Shown piece by piece: positions 20,343-31,190 of a stretch of 44,910 nucleotides of DNA (its first letter is position 1; each line of letters starts with the position of its first letter). The stretch is from NCBI RefSeq assembly GCF_012837295.1, contig NZ_DURI01000254.1, forward strand, positions 1-44,910, read 5' to 3'. Both the position numbers and the translations under genes were made by a program. A model generated the notes under the pieces. That model did not search any database. It was not told where the DNA came from and saw nothing but the letters and a program-made list of their open reading frames with translations. Source of the stretch: Corynebacterium sp. Its GTDB lineage: Bacteria > Actinomycetota > Actinomycetes > Mycobacteriales > Mycobacteriaceae.

Positions 20343-21344
20343 GTGAGCGACGCCGACCGTAAACTCCCCCTGTCCTTCCTGCCTCTGCCGACGATCGCCC
20401 AACAGCGGGTGATCGCCCTGCTCGTGCTCATCGCCCAGGCGGGCATCGCCGTCACCGGCTCGATCGTCCGCGTGACCGGCTCCGGTCTCGGCTGCGACAC
20501 CTGGCCGCAGTGCCACGAGGGCAGCTTCACGCCGGTTGCGGGCGCGGCCCCCTGGATCCACCAGGCCATCGAGTTCGGCAACCGGTTGCTGACTTTCGTG
20601 CTCGCCGCGCTGACGCTGATCATGTTCCTCGCCGTGCTGCGGGCCGGGCGGCGCAAGGCCATCCTGTGGCTGGCGTTCCTCAACGGCCTGGGCATCATCG
20701 TGCAGGCCGTCATCGGCGGCATTTCGGTGCTGGTCGACCTGACCTGGTACTCCGTCGGCCTGCACTTCCTGGCCACCATCGTCCTGGTGTGGCTGGCCGG
20801 CATGCTCTACGTCAAGGTGCAGGAACCCGACGACGGCCATCCCGTGCGCATCTACGCCAAGCCGCTCCGCGATCTCGCCGGGGCTTCCGCTCTGGCGCTG
20901 ACCGCGACGCTGGTCACCGGCACCATGGTCACCGGCGCCGGCCCCCATGCGGGCGACGCCTCGATTTCCCCGGAGGACCGCCTGCAGCTGCCGATCATCG
21001 AGCTGTCCCACGTCCACGCGGGCTTCATGTACCTGTACCTCGGCATGTCCATCGGCCTGGTCGTCGCGCTGATCGCCATGAAGGCGGACCAGGGGCTGCG
21101 CAAGTGGGGCTGGTGGCTGGTGGCGCTGATCCTCGCCCAGGGCGCGGTCGGCATGGTCCAGTACTGGGCCGGCGTCCCCGAGGCCCTCGTGCCGGTCCAC
21201 GTGGCGGGCTCCGTCGCGCTGACGGCGGTCACCGCCGTGCTGTGGCAGCTGGGTTGGCGCCACGCGGGCGGCACCGCCACGGCCACCGGTTCTCCGGCCG
21301 GGGATGCGGAGCACAATTCCGCCAAGGCGAAGGTCGCCGCCTAA
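20343..21344 (+). CDS. ctaA: Heme A synthase (COX15/CtaA)
   Basis: AGIAVTGSIVRVTGSGLGCDTWPQCHEGSFTP, IHQAIEFGNRLLTF, conserved His-containing TMs. Confidence 0.94.
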   Translation: MSDADRKLPLSFLPLPTIAQQRVIALLVLIAQAGIAVTGSIVRVTGSGLGCDTWPQCHEGSFTPVAGAAPWIHQAIEFGNRLLTFVLAALTLIMFLAVLRAGRRKAILWLAFLNGLGIIVQAVIGGISVLVDLTWYSVGLHFLATIVLVWLAGMLYVKVQEPDDGHPVRIYAKPLRDLAGASALALTATLVTGTMVTGAGPHAGDASISPEDRLQLPIIELSHVHAGFMYLYLGMSIGLVVALIAMKADQGLRKWGWWLVALILAQGAVGMVQYWAGVPEALVPVHVAGSVALTAVTAVLWQLGWRHAGGTATATGSPAGDAEHNSAKAKVAA

Positions 21345-21417
21345 CGCCCTGCCGGTGCGCGGCACGCGCCCCGCTCCCGAGCCTCGGGCTGCGGCGCCCC
21401 GCCGGTAGTCTGGCCGC

Positions 21418-22452
21418 ATGCGCGGAATCATCATCGAGTCCTTCGGCGGCCCCGACCACCTGATCTTCCGCGAGGACCTCCCCGACCCCGTCCCGGGCAC
21501 CGGGGAGGTCCTCGTTTCGGTGGACGCGGTCGGCGTCAACTTCACCGACGTGTACCAGCGGGAGGGCATCTATCCCCGGCCGCTGCCGTTCACCCCCGGA
21601 TCGGAGGGAGTCGGCCGCATCATCGCGCTCGGCGAGGGCGTCGTGGGAGACGCTGCCGACGACGCCGCAACCGCCGACGACGCCGATGCCGACGGCGCCT
21701 GGTCGGTCGGCGATCGCGTCGCGTGGTGCAACGCGCCGGACTCCTACGCGGAGCAGGTCGTCGTGCCCGCCGACTCGCTCATCGCGATGCCCGACGGCAT
21801 CCCCGACGACGTCGCGGCCTCCGTTCTGCTCCAGGGTCTGACCGCCCATTTCCTGGTCCACGACGTCGGTCGGCTCTCCCCCGGCGATACGGTCCTGCTC
21901 ACCGCCGGCGCGGGCGGCGTGGGGCTTTTGCTCACGCAGCTCGCCGTCGCGGCGGGCGCGCGGGTCGCTTCGGTCGTGTCCTCGGACGCGAAGGAGGAAT
22001 TGGCCCGGGAGGCGGGCGCGGACCTGGTCCTGCGTTACGACGACGATTTCCCCGCCCGCATCCGCGATTGGACCGGCGACGATTCCCCGTTCGGCCCCGG
22101 CGCCGACGTCGTCTTCGACGGGGTCGGCGCGGCCACCTTCGACGATTCGCTGCGCTGCGCGCGCGTCCGCGGCCTCGTGGCGCTCTTCGGCGCCGCTTCG
22201 GGGGCGGTCCCGCCGATGGACCCCCAGAAGCTCAACGAACACGGCTCGCTGTCCCTCACGCGCCCCCACCTGCGCCACTTCATCCGCGATCGCGCCGAAC
22301 TCACCGCCCGCGCCGCCGACGTCCTGGGGCGCATCGCGGACGGCACGCTGCGGGTCCGCGTCGGGGACCGCTTCCCGCTTGCCGACGCCGACGCGGCGCA
22401 TCGGGCACTGCAGGCGCGGTCCACGACGGGATCGGTGGTGCTGGTGCCGTAG
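21418..22452 (+). CDS. qor: NAD(P)H:quinone oxidoreductase / zeta-crystallin-like MDR protein with acidic insert
   Basis: VGVNFTDVYQREGIYP, PFTPGSEGVGRIIALGEGV, LTAGAGGVGLLLTQLA. Confidence 0.88.
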   Translation: MRGIIIESFGGPDHLIFREDLPDPVPGTGEVLVSVDAVGVNFTDVYQREGIYPRPLPFTPGSEGVGRIIALGEGVVGDAADDAATADDADADGAWSVGDRVAWCNAPDSYAEQVVVPADSLIAMPDGIPDDVAASVLLQGLTAHFLVHDVGRLSPGDTVLLTAGAGGVGLLLTQLAVAAGARVASVVSSDAKEELAREAGADLVLRYDDDFPARIRDWTGDDSPFGPGADVVFDGVGAATFDDSLRCARVRGLVALFGAASGAVPPMDPQKLNEHGSLSLTRPHLRHFIRDRAELTARAADVLGRIADGTLRVRVGDRFPLADADAAHRALQARSTTGSVVLVP

Positions 22453-22483
22453 GCGTCGTCAAGCACGGGCCCCGCAACGCGAA

Positions 22484-22517
22484 AACCCTCCCGCGACCGC
22501 CATGGTCCGGGAGGGTT
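22484..22517. terminator. Bidirectional terminator between qor and ctaB
   Basis: AACCCTCCCG / CGGGAGGGTT inverted repeat between convergent genes. Confidence 0.7.
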
Positions 22518-22531
22518 CGCGCGTGAAGGGG

Positions 22532-23470
22532 CTAGAAGCCGAGCATCTCGGCGACGGTCCGCAGGCCGAGCACCGCATCGACGGACAGGCCCACGCACAC
22601 CAGCGCGAGGTAGTTGTTGGACAGCAGGAACAGCTTCATCGGCTTGATCTCGCCGCCGGCCTTCACCGACTTGTGCAGCGCGATGGCGCCCCACATGAAC
22701 CAGACGCCCGCCAGGACGGACACGACCAGGTAGACCCAGCCGGTCGCGGGAATGAGCAGGAACGTGGTCAGCACCGTGGCCAGGGTGTAGGCGATGATGC
22801 GCACCGTGACGTACAGCGGCGGGCGGACCACCGGCATCATGGGCACGCCCGCGGCCTCGTAATCCTCGCGGTACTTCAGGCCCAGCGCCCACGTGTGCGG
22901 AGGCGTCCAGAAGAAGATGACCAGGAACAGGACGATCGCCTGCCACCAATGCAGCCACCCCGTGACGTCCGGGGCGTTGTCCGTGATCACGGCCCAGCCC
23001 ACGAGCACCGGCATGCAGCCGGCGGCGCCGCCCCACACCACGTTCTGGTCCGTGCGGCGCTTGAGCCACATCGTGTACACGAACACGTAGAACGCGATGG
23101 TCAGGAGGATGAACACGCCTGCCAGCAGCGAATCGCACAGCAGCCACAGCCACAGGAAACTGGCCACGGTGAGCACCGAACCGAAGATCATCGCGTTGCG
23201 GTTGCTCACCGACTGGCGAGCGAGCGGGCGCTTGCGCGTGCGGTTCATCACCTTGTCGATGTCCGAATCCGCGACCATGTTGAACGTGTTCGCGGCCGCG
23301 GCGCCCATCCAGCCGCCCACCAGGGTGAGGAGGATGAGACCGACGTGGACCTTGCCGCGATCGGCCTGCAGCATCGCCGGAATCGCGGCGACCAGAAGCA
23401 GCTCGATCACCCGGGGCTTGGTCAGAGCCACGTACGCCTTGACGGTGTCCAGCAAAGGGGTTCCTCTCAC
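22532..23470 (-). CDS. ctaB: Protoheme IX farnesyltransferase (heme O synthase)
   Basis: [65 protein letters not shown]; start uncertain (GTG 23470 or nearby TTG). Confidence 0.93.
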   Translation of the reverse strand: MRGTPLLDTVKAYVALTKPRVIELLLVAAIPAMLQADRGKVHVGLILLTLVGGWMGAAAANTFNMVADSDIDKVMNRTRKRPLARQSVSNRNAMIFGSVLTVASFLWLWLLCDSLLAGVFILLTIAFYVFVYTMWLKRRTDQNVVWGGAAGCMPVLVGWAVITDNAPDVTGWLHWWQAIVLFLVIFFWTPPHTWALGLKYREDYEAAGVPMMPVVRPPLYVTVRIIAYTLATVLTTFLLIPATGWVYLVVSVLAGVWFMWGAIALHKSVKAGGEIKPMKLFLLSNNYLALVCVGLSVDAVLGLRTVAEMLGF

Positions 23471-23676
23471 ATGAGTTGAAGCTCCAACCCAATCGGTCGG
23501 ATGGGACGGGCGAAAAGTTCCCGGTCCTTCTGCGACGTCACGGAAATCTCCGGGCTCGGCGGCGCACGGGGCACCGATGGTCCGGACCCGGCAATGGTAG
23601 CGCCTGCCGCATGCCCCGGTGGGCACCGGGGGCGCGTGCCGCCACGTGAGTTGCGTCGCGGAGCCCCCTCCCGAGG

Positions 23677-23749
23677 CTCGCGCGGGCCCGGCGGCGACTC
23701 CCCGGGGCCGGAACCGGTGCCCGCAAGTTGCCAATAGTTCCCGCGCGAG
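23677..23749. repeat. Spaced perfect 10-bp inverted repeat upstream of tkt
   Basis: CTCGCGCGGG (23677-23686) / CCCGCGCGAG (23740-23749). Confidence 0.6.
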
Positions 23750-23777
23750 TGGCCCCGGAACCGTCCGGTGTTCGGCC

Positions 23778-23783
23778 TACAAT
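23778..23783 (+). promoter_or_regulatory. Candidate tkt -10 element TACAAT
   Basis: TACAAT about 43 nt upstream of the tkt GTG start. Confidence 0.5.
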
Positions 23784-23825
23784 GAAACGGAAATCATTCG
23801 CGAGCGAGAATCAGGAGCTTTCACC

Positions 23826-25925
23826 GTGACCCTCTCCCCCGAGCTGCAGGCCCGCGTCGTGCGGAATTACCCCTCGGACTGGACCGACCTGGACACCCGG
23901 GCCGTCGACACCGTCCGAGTGCTGGCCGCCGACGCCGTGCAGAAGTGCGGGTCCGGCCACCCCGGCACCGCCATGAGCCTCGCGCCGCTGGCCTACACCC
24001 TGTACCAGCGCGTGATGCGACTCGACCCGAAGAACCCGAAGTGGGCCGGCCGCGACCGGTTCGTGCTCTCCTGCGGCCACTCCTCGCTGACGCAGTACAT
24101 CCAGCTGTACCTGGCCGGTTTCGGCCTGGAGCTCGACGACATCAAGGCCCTGCGCACCTGGGGCTCGCTGACCCCGGGCCACCCGGAGTACGGCCACACC
24201 GACGGCGTGGAGATCACCACCGGGCCGCTGGGCCAGGGCCTCGCCTCCGCCGTGGGCATGGCGATGGCCGCCCGCCGCGAGCGCGGCCTGTTCGACCCGG
24301 AGGCCCCGGCCGGCCAGTCGCCGTTCGACCACCACATCTACGTCATCGCCTCCGACGGCGACATCCAGGAGGGCGTCACCGCCGAGGCCGGTTCCATCGC
24401 GGGCACCCAGCAGCTGGGCAACCTCATCGTCTTCTGGGACGACAACGGCATCTCCATCGAGGACGACACCACCATCGCCTTCACCGAGAACGTCGCCGAC
24501 CGCTACCGCGCCTACGGCTGGCAGGTCATCGAGGTCGACGGCGGCGAGGACGTCGCGGCGATCGAGCGCGCCGTCGAGGAGGCCAAGGCCGACACTCAGC
24601 GCCCGACGTTCATCCGCGTCCGCACCGTCATCGCCTACCCGGCCCCCAACGCCATGAACACCGGCGCCTCGCACGGCGCGGCGCTCGGCGACGAGGAAAT
24701 CGCGCTGATCAAGAAGGAGCTCGGCTTCGACCCGGAGCAGACCTTCGAGGTCTCCGACGAGGTCATCGCGCACACCCGCGCCGTCGCCGACCGTTCCGCC
24801 GAGGACCGCGAGGCCTGGCAGAAGTCCTTCGACGAGTGGGCCGAGGCGAACCCGGAGGGCAAGGAGCTGTTCGATCGCCTCACCGCCGGCGAGCTGCCCG
24901 AGGGCTACGCCGACGAGATGCCGTCGTGGGAGCCGGACGCCAAGGGCGTGGCCACCCGCAAGGCCTCCGAGGCCGCGCTGCAGGCCCTGGGCAAGACCCT
25001 GCCGGAGCTGTGGGGCGGCTCGGCCGACCTCGCCGGCTCGAACAACACCGTGATCAAGGGCGAGCCGTCGTTCGGCCCGAAGGAGATCACCACCGACACG
25101 TGGACCACCCACCCGTACGGCCGAAACCTGCACTTCGGCATCCGCGAGCACGCCATGGGCTCGATCCTCAACGGCATCGCCCTGCACGGCGGCACCCGCC
25201 CGTACGGTGGCACGTTCCTCATCTTCTCCGACTACATGCGCCCGGCGGTCCGCCTGGCGTCGCTGATGGACATCTCGCCGCTGTACGTGTGGACGCACGA
25301 CTCCATCGGTCTCGGCGAGGACGGCCCGACGCACCAGCCGATCGAGCAGCTGGCCACCCTGCGCGCCATGCCGGGCATGACCACCCTGCGCCCGGCGGAC
25401 GCGAATGAGACCGCCGCCGCGTGGGTCGCCGCGCTCGAGGGCCCGGCCGGCCCGAAGGCCCTGGCCCTGACCCGCCAGAACGTCCCGGTGCTCGAGGGCA
25501 CCAAGGAGAAGGCCGCCGAGGGCGTGCGCCGCGGCGCCTACGTCCTGGTCGAGGCCGAGGGCGGTGCCCCGGACGTCATCCTGATGGCCACGGGCTCCGA
25601 GGTCCAGATGGCCGTCGAGGCCGCCGAGGTGCTGGCCGGCGAGAGCGTCAAGGCCCGCGTCGTCTCCGCCCCGTCGCTCGACTGGTTCGACCAGCAGGAC
25701 GACGAGTACCGCGAGTCGGTGCTCCCGAAGTCCGTGCGCGCCCGCGTGTCCGTCGAGGCCGGCATCGCGATGCCGTGGCACAAGTACTTGGGCGACGCCG
25801 GCCGCGCCGTGTCCATCGAGCACTTCGGCGCCTCGGCCCCGTACCAGCGCCTGTTCGACGAGTTCGGCATGACCACCGAGGCCGTCGTCGCCGCGGCCCG
25901 CGAGTCGCTCGCCGCCGCCGAGTAG
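23826..25925 (+). CDS. tkt: Transketolase
   Basis: [76 protein letters not shown]. Confidence 0.97.
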   Translation: MTLSPELQARVVRNYPSDWTDLDTRAVDTVRVLAADAVQKCGSGHPGTAMSLAPLAYTLYQRVMRLDPKNPKWAGRDRFVLSCGHSSLTQYIQLYLAGFGLELDDIKALRTWGSLTPGHPEYGHTDGVEITTGPLGQGLASAVGMAMAARRERGLFDPEAPAGQSPFDHHIYVIASDGDIQEGVTAEAGSIAGTQQLGNLIVFWDDNGISIEDDTTIAFTENVADRYRAYGWQVIEVDGGEDVAAIERAVEEAKADTQRPTFIRVRTVIAYPAPNAMNTGASHGAALGDEEIALIKKELGFDPEQTFEVSDEVIAHTRAVADRSAEDREAWQKSFDEWAEANPEGKELFDRLTAGELPEGYADEMPSWEPDAKGVATRKASEAALQALGKTLPELWGGSADLAGSNNTVIKGEPSFGPKEITTDTWTTHPYGRNLHFGIREHAMGSILNGIALHGGTRPYGGTFLIFSDYMRPAVRLASLMDISPLYVWTHDSIGLGEDGPTHQPIEQLATLRAMPGMTTLRPADANETAAAWVAALEGPAGPKALALTRQNVPVLEGTKEKAAEGVRRGAYVLVEAEGGAPDVILMATGSEVQMAVEAAEVLAGESVKARVVSAPSLDWFDQQDDEYRESVLPKSVRARVSVEAGIAMPWHKYLGDAGRAVSIEHFGASAPYQRLFDEFGMTTEAVVAAARESLAAAE

Positions 25926-25964
25926 CTTCCCGGCGCCGCGGGGTCTCCCCGGCAGTTCGTTCCC

Positions 25965-25996
25965 GCCGCCCCGGTCGCCTCTCGCGCCGGGGCGGC
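25965..25996 (+). terminator. Stem-loop after tkt
   Basis: GCCGCCCCGG / CCGGGGCGGC perfect 10 bp followed by TTCT. Confidence 0.6.
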
Positions 25997-26161
25997 TTCT
26001 GCTTGGCGACGCTAACGTGGGAGCCGCATGGGCGTCGTCAAGCAAGGAGCGGCGAGCTCGGAGAAGCGCGGGCGCGAACCGCAACCGGCGCCAACGCTTG
26101 TAGATCACGAACACATCCGAATACTGAAACCGAAGACGAACAAGGAAATGGAAGGGCAACG

Positions 26162-27280
26162 ATGACCAATCCCAATCTCGATGCACTCGCCACCGCCGGC
26201 ACCTCGGCGTGGCTCGACGATCTCTCCCGCCAGCGACTCGACGGCGGTGAGCTGAAGTCCCTGGTCGACGAGTACGCCGTGGTCGGCGTGACCACCAACC
26301 CGGCGATCTTCTCCTCCGCCATGACCACCGGCGACGCCTACGACGCGCAGCTGCGCGAGCTCGCCGCCTCCGGCGCCGACGCCGCCGAGACCGTGTTCAC
26401 CATGGCCATCGACGACGTCCGCCGCGCGTGCGACGAACTCGCCGACGTCTCCGCCCGCACCGGCGGCGCCGACGGCCGGGTCTCCATCGAGGTCGATCCC
26501 CGCTACGCCGACGATTACGACGAGACCATCGCGCAGGCGCGCCAGCTGTGGGAGCGCGTGGGCAAGTCCAACGCGATGATCAAGATCCCCGCGACCGACG
26601 CTTCCCTGCCGGCCGTGTCCGACGCGCTCGCCGACGGCATCAGCGTCAACGTCACCCTCATCTTCTCCCTCGAGCGCTACCGCCAGGTCGTCGACGCCTT
26701 CATCACCGGCATCGAGCGCGCCAAGGAGAATGGGCGGGACCTGCCGCAGATCCACTCCGTGGCCTCGTTCTTCGTCTCGCGCGTCGACACCGAGATCGAC
26801 AAGCGCCTCGAGGCCATCGGCGGCGAGGCCCTGGAGCTGCGCGGAAAGGCCGGCGTCGCCAACGCCCGCCTGGCCTACGCCGAGTTCGAGAAGGCCTTCG
26901 GCGACGACTCCGAGCGCTGGGCTCCGCTGTCGCAGGCCGGCGCCAACGCGCAGCGCCCGCTGTGGGCGTCGACCGGCGTAAAGAACCCGGATTACCCCGC
27001 CACCCTCTACGTCACCGAGCTGGCCGGCCCGCACACCGTCAACACCATGCCGGAGAAGACGCTGCGCGCGACCGCCGACGCCGACCTCGACGGCGTGACC
27101 GACACCCTGTCCGGTTACGGTGAAGAGGCTCAGCGGACGATGGACGAGATCTCCGCGGCCGGCATCGATCTCGACGACGTCTTCGCGGTCCTGGAGCGCG
27201 AGGGCGTGGAGAAGTTCGTCGACTCCTGGCAGGAGCTGCTGGACTCCATCGACGGCCGGCTGCGGGAAATCCGCGGCTAG
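26162..27280 (+). CDS. tal: Transaldolase
   Basis: [55 protein letters not shown]. Confidence 0.97.
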   Translation: MTNPNLDALATAGTSAWLDDLSRQRLDGGELKSLVDEYAVVGVTTNPAIFSSAMTTGDAYDAQLRELAASGADAAETVFTMAIDDVRRACDELADVSARTGGADGRVSIEVDPRYADDYDETIAQARQLWERVGKSNAMIKIPATDASLPAVSDALADGISVNVTLIFSLERYRQVVDAFITGIERAKENGRDLPQIHSVASFFVSRVDTEIDKRLEAIGGEALELRGKAGVANARLAYAEFEKAFGDDSERWAPLSQAGANAQRPLWASTGVKNPDYPATLYVTELAGPHTVNTMPEKTLRATADADLDGVTDTLSGYGEEAQRTMDEISAAGIDLDDVFAVLEREGVEKFVDSWQELLDSIDGRLREIRG

Positions 27281-27296
27281 TCGCCCGATCCTCGGC

Positions 27297-27336
27297 GGCG
27301 GCGCCGGCGGGACCACGCGGTTCCGCCGGCGCCGCC
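27297..27336 (+). terminator. Perfect 14-bp stem-loop between tal and zwf (attenuator or RNA processing element)
   Basis: GGCGGCGCCGGCGG (27297-27310) / CCGCCGGCGCCGCC (27323-27336), no U tract. Confidence 0.5.
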
Positions 27337-27378
27337 GATCACCCGTCTTCGCCCCCATCCCTCTCCGAAAGAACTTCA

Positions 27379-28932
27379 GTGACCTCTGACATCTCCGGCG
27401 CCATCGCCGACGATTGGACCAATCCCCTGCGCGACCCGCAGGACAAGCGACTCCCCCGCATCGCCGGCCCCGGCGGCATGGTCATTTTCGGCGTCACCGG
27501 CGACCTGGCCCGCAAGAAGCTGCTGCCGGCCATCTACGACCTGGCCAACCGCGGCCTGCTGCCCGCGTCCTTCGCACTGGTCGGCTACGGCCGCCGCGAG
27601 TGGTCGAAGGAGTACTTCGAGAACTACGTGCGCGAGGCCGTCGAGGCCGGCGCCCGCACGCCGATCCGCGAGAACGTGTGGCAGCGCCTGGCGGAGGGCA
27701 TCCACTTCGTCCAGGGCACCTTCGTCGACGACGAGGCCTTCGATCGCCTGGCGGACAAGCTCGCGGAGCTCGACGCCTCGCGCGGCACCGCCGGCAACTG
27801 GGCGTACTACCTGTCCATTCCGCCGGACAACTTCCCGGACGTGTGCCACCAGCTCGATCGCGCCGGCCTGGCGCAGGCGGGCGAGGAGAATTGGCGCCGC
27901 GTGGTCATCGAGAAGCCGTTCGGCCATGACCTCGAGTCGGCGCAGGAGCTCAACCAGATCGTCAACTCGGTGTTCCCGGAGAAGTCGGTGTTCCGCATCG
28001 ACCATTACCTGGGCAAGGAGACGGTGCAGAACATCCTGGCCATGCGCTTCGCCAACCAGCTGTTCGACCCGCTGTGGAACTCGCACTACGTCGACCACGT
28101 GCAGATCACCATGGCGGAGGACATCGGCCTGGGCGGCCGCGCCGGCTACTACGACGGCATCGGCGCCGCCCGCGACGTGATCCAGAACCACCTGCTCCAG
28201 CTGCTGGCTCTGGTCGCCATGGAGGAGCCGGTCGCCTTCACCCCGGAGGAACTGCAGGCCGAGAAGATCAAGGTCCTGCGCGCCACCGAGCCGGTGCGAC
28301 CGCTGTCGAAGACCACGGCGCGCGGCCAGTACTCCGCCGGCTGGCAGGGCAGCCACTACGTCAAGGGCCTGCGCGAAGAGGAGGGCTTCGACCCCGAGTC
28401 GACCACCGAGACCTACGCGGCGTGCACCCTGCAGATCAATTCCCGCCGCTGGGCGGGCGTGCCGTTCTACGTGCGCACGGGCAAGCGCCTGGGCCGCCGC
28501 GTCACGGAGATCGCCCTGGTGTTCAAGTCGGCGCCGCACCTGCCGTTCGCCGACACCATGACCACGGCGCTCGGCCAGAACGCGATGGTCATCCGCGTCC
28601 AGCCCGACGAAGGCGTGCTCATGCGCTTCGGTTCGAAGGTGCCGGGTTCGACCATGGAGGTCCGCGACGTCAACATGGACTTCTCCTACTCGGAGTCGTT
28701 CACCGAGCAGTCGCCGGAGGCCTACGAGCGGCTGATCCTCGACGCGCTCCTCGACGAGGCCAGCCTCTTCCCCACCAACGAGGAAGTCGAGCTGTCGTGG
28801 AAGATCCTCGACCCGGTCATCGACTACTGGGGCAAGCGCGGCCAGCCCGACGAGTACCCCGCGGGCACGTGGGGGCCGGCGTCGGCCGACCGGATGCTCG
28901 AGCGCGAAGGCCGCACCTGGCGCCGTCCCTGA
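27379..28932 (+). CDS. zwf: Glucose-6-phosphate dehydrogenase
   Basis: VIFGVTGDLARKKLLPAIYDL, RIDHYLGKETVQNILAMRFAN, VIEKPFGHDLESAQELN. Confidence 0.97.
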   Translation: MTSDISGAIADDWTNPLRDPQDKRLPRIAGPGGMVIFGVTGDLARKKLLPAIYDLANRGLLPASFALVGYGRREWSKEYFENYVREAVEAGARTPIRENVWQRLAEGIHFVQGTFVDDEAFDRLADKLAELDASRGTAGNWAYYLSIPPDNFPDVCHQLDRAGLAQAGEENWRRVVIEKPFGHDLESAQELNQIVNSVFPEKSVFRIDHYLGKETVQNILAMRFANQLFDPLWNSHYVDHVQITMAEDIGLGGRAGYYDGIGAARDVIQNHLLQLLALVAMEEPVAFTPEELQAEKIKVLRATEPVRPLSKTTARGQYSAGWQGSHYVKGLREEEGFDPESTTETYAACTLQINSRRWAGVPFYVRTGKRLGRRVTEIALVFKSAPHLPFADTMTTALGQNAMVIRVQPDEGVLMRFGSKVPGSTMEVRDVNMDFSYSESFTEQSPEAYERLILDALLDEASLFPTNEEVELSWKILDPVIDYWGKRGQPDEYPAGTWGPASADRMLEREGRTWRRP

Positions 28933-28973
28933 CGGGCGGGACAGGCGAAACAGGTACCAGGAAAGGAATCACC

Positions 28974-30053
28974 GTGCCAATGATCATCAATCTGCCCGAC
29001 ACCGACACGCGGGTCATCGCCCGCCAGTTGGTGACCCTCCGCGAGACGGGCGGCATCGTCACCACCGGCCGCGTGCTCACGCTCATCGTGCTCGCCCAGC
29101 GCGACGATGACCTCGAGTCCATCATCAAGGCCGTCAACAACGTGTCCCGCGAGCACCCGGCGCGCGTGCTGGTGCTCGTCGCCGGCGAGCCGCGCGGGGG
29201 GAACCGCCTGGACGCCGAACTCCGGTTGGGCGGCGAAGCGGGTGCCGCGGAGGTCGTCGTCATGCATCTGGAGGGCGAGGTCGGGGCGCACCCGGAGGCG
29301 ATCGTCACTCCCCTGCTGCTGCCGGACACCCCGGTGGTGGCGTGGTGGCCGTCGACGCCGCCGCAGGTGCCCGCCGCGACGCCGATCGGCCAGATCGCGC
29401 AGCGCCGCATCACCGACTCGCTGGCGGATCCGGACGCCAACGCCGTGTACACGCGTCGCACCGGCTACACGCCGGGCGATTCGGATCTGTCGTGGTCGCG
29501 CCTGACGGCGTGGCGGGGCGTGCTGGCCTCGGCGCTGGATTTCCCGCCGCACGGCAAGATCACGTCGGCCCGTATCGAGGGCCCGGGCGAGGATCCGTCG
29601 GTGGATCTCGCCGCCGGCTGGCTCGCCGATCGCCTGGCCGCGCCGGTGCTGCGCGTGGTCACCGATGAGCCGGAGGTGCCGCTCGACGCCGATGGCGCGG
29701 CCAAGCCGCCGGTGACGAAGGTGACTCTGGTCCGCCGTGGCGACGAGGGCGAGTGCACCGACGTCGTCGTGGAGGTGGAGAACGCTTCGACCGCCTGCGT
29801 GACCATCACGGGCCGCCCGTCGTTCAAGGTGGCGCTGTCGCGACGCACGACCGTCGATTGCCTGGCGGAGGAGCTGCGCCACCTCGACCCCGACGCCGCC
29901 TACGCCCGCGCCCTGCGCGGTTTGGGCCGCATCCGCCGGATGACCATCGAGGAGGCCGAGCAGCGCGAGACCGAGCTTGACGACGGCCCGTCCGCCGCCG
30001 TCCGCCCTTCGTCTTCCGCGACCGTCCACGACCCCGAGGAGTCTTCCCGATGA
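28974..30053 (+). CDS. opcA: Glucose-6-phosphate dehydrogenase assembly protein OpcA
   Basis: Position after zwf; LPDTDTRVIARQLVTLRETGGIVTTGRVLTLIV; GAHPEAIVTPLLLPDTPVVAWWP; AAGGAA RBS before GTG 28974. Confidence 0.93.
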   Translation: MPMIINLPDTDTRVIARQLVTLRETGGIVTTGRVLTLIVLAQRDDDLESIIKAVNNVSREHPARVLVLVAGEPRGGNRLDAELRLGGEAGAAEVVVMHLEGEVGAHPEAIVTPLLLPDTPVVAWWPSTPPQVPAATPIGQIAQRRITDSLADPDANAVYTRRTGYTPGDSDLSWSRLTAWRGVLASALDFPPHGKITSARIEGPGEDPSVDLAAGWLADRLAAPVLRVVTDEPEVPLDADGAAKPPVTKVTLVRRGDEGECTDVVVEVENASTACVTITGRPSFKVALSRRTTVDCLAEELRHLDPDAAYARALRGLGRIRRMTIEEAEQRETELDDGPSAAVRPSSSATVHDPEESSR

Positions 30054-30787
30054 CCGAAAGCGCCCCCGCGCCCGAGTTTTCCCGCCACGCCGACCAGGAC
30101 GCCCTGGTCGAGGCCGCCCGCGCCCGCTTCGTCGACGTCGTCACGGCGGCGCAGGGCGATGACGGGATCGCCCGCGTGGCCGTGACCGGCGGCGGCGCCG
30201 GCATCGGCCTGTTGGCCGCACTGGCAGCCGACTCCGGTGGCGTCGATTGGGGCCGCGTCATGGTCTTCTTCGGCGACGAGCGCTTCGTGCCCGAAGAGTC
30301 CCCGGACCGCAACGTCGGGCAGGCCCGGGAGGCCCTCTTCGATCACGTGGACATCCCCGAGTCGTACATCTTCCCCATCGCCCCCTCCGGCGGCGCGTAC
30401 CTCGAGGATCCGGTCTGCGCGGCCGACGCCTACGCGGACATCCTGGCCATGCACGCCCCCAATGGCTTCGATCTGCACCTGCTGGGCATGGGACCCGAGG
30501 GACACGTCAACTCCCTGTTCCCCCACACCCCGGCCATCGCCGAGACCGAGCGCACCGTCGTCGAGGTCCGCGACTGCCCGAAGCCCCCGCCGACCCGCGT
30601 CTCCCTGACGCTGCCGGCGGTCAACGCCAGCGAGCGCGTGTGGCTGCTCGTCTCCGGCGAGGCCAAGGCCGAGGCGGCCAAGGCCATCGCCGATGGCGCC
30701 GACCCCGCCGACTGGCCCGCCGCCGGCGTCCGCGGCGTCTCCGAGACCATCGTCTTCGTCGACGAGGCCGCGGCGTCGATGCTGTAG
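30050..30787 (+). CDS. pgl: 6-phosphogluconolactonase
   Basis: VTGGGAGIGLLAAL, VMVFFGDERFVPEESPDRN, HLLGMGPEGHVNSLFPHTPA. Confidence 0.95.
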   Translation: MTESAPAPEFSRHADQDALVEAARARFVDVVTAAQGDDGIARVAVTGGGAGIGLLAALAADSGGVDWGRVMVFFGDERFVPEESPDRNVGQAREALFDHVDIPESYIFPIAPSGGAYLEDPVCAADAYADILAMHAPNGFDLHLLGMGPEGHVNSLFPHTPAIAETERTVVEVRDCPKPPPTRVSLTLPAVNASERVWLLVSGEAKAEAAKAIADGADPADWPAAGVRGVSETIVFVDEAAASML

Positions 30788-30815
30788 GCGAAGTGAGCTC
30801 TCGCGTCGGACGCGA

Positions 30816-30853
30816 AAACGGGCCCGGGCGGTGAACACCGCCCGGGCCCGTTT
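30816..30853. terminator. Strong bidirectional terminator between pgl and secG
   Basis: AAACGGGCCCGGGCGGTG / CACCGCCCGGGCCCGTTT, perfect 18 bp. Confidence 0.9.
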
Positions 30854-30881
30854 CGTCGTGAAGCGGAAGTCCGTGGAACCC

Positions 30882-31118
30882 CTACCAGTTGAAGGCCTGG
30901 AACAGGCCCAGCAGCACGATCGACGCCAGCCACAGGATGGCCGTGATGATGGTGACGTAGTCGAGGTTCTTCTCCACCACCGTCGAACCGGAGAGGTTCG
31001 ACTGCATGCCGCCGCCGAAGAGGCTGGACAGGCCGCCGCCCTTGCCCTTGTGGAGCAGGACGAACAGGGACATCAACACGGAGGTGATGACCAGGACGAT
31101 CTGGATGGCGAGGTACAC
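30882..31118 (-). CDS. secG: Preprotein translocase subunit SecG
   Basis: LQIVLVITS-like TM1, LLHKGKGGGLSSLFGGG, TM2; 78 aa. Confidence 0.94.
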   Translation of the reverse strand: MYLAIQIVLVITSVLMSLFVLLHKGKGGGLSSLFGGGMQSNLSGSTVVEKNLDYVTIITAILWLASIVLLGLFQAFNW

Positions 31119-31164
31119 GCGCACTTCCCTACGGATCTCGACGTTGAAGCAGGTGGATTGTGGG

Positions 31165-31190
31165 GCGGGTCCGGCTACGGCCGAACCCGC
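31165..31190 (-). other. Stem-loop between ppc and secG
   Basis: GCGGGTcCGGC tacg GCCGaACCCGC (one mismatch). Confidence 0.6.
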
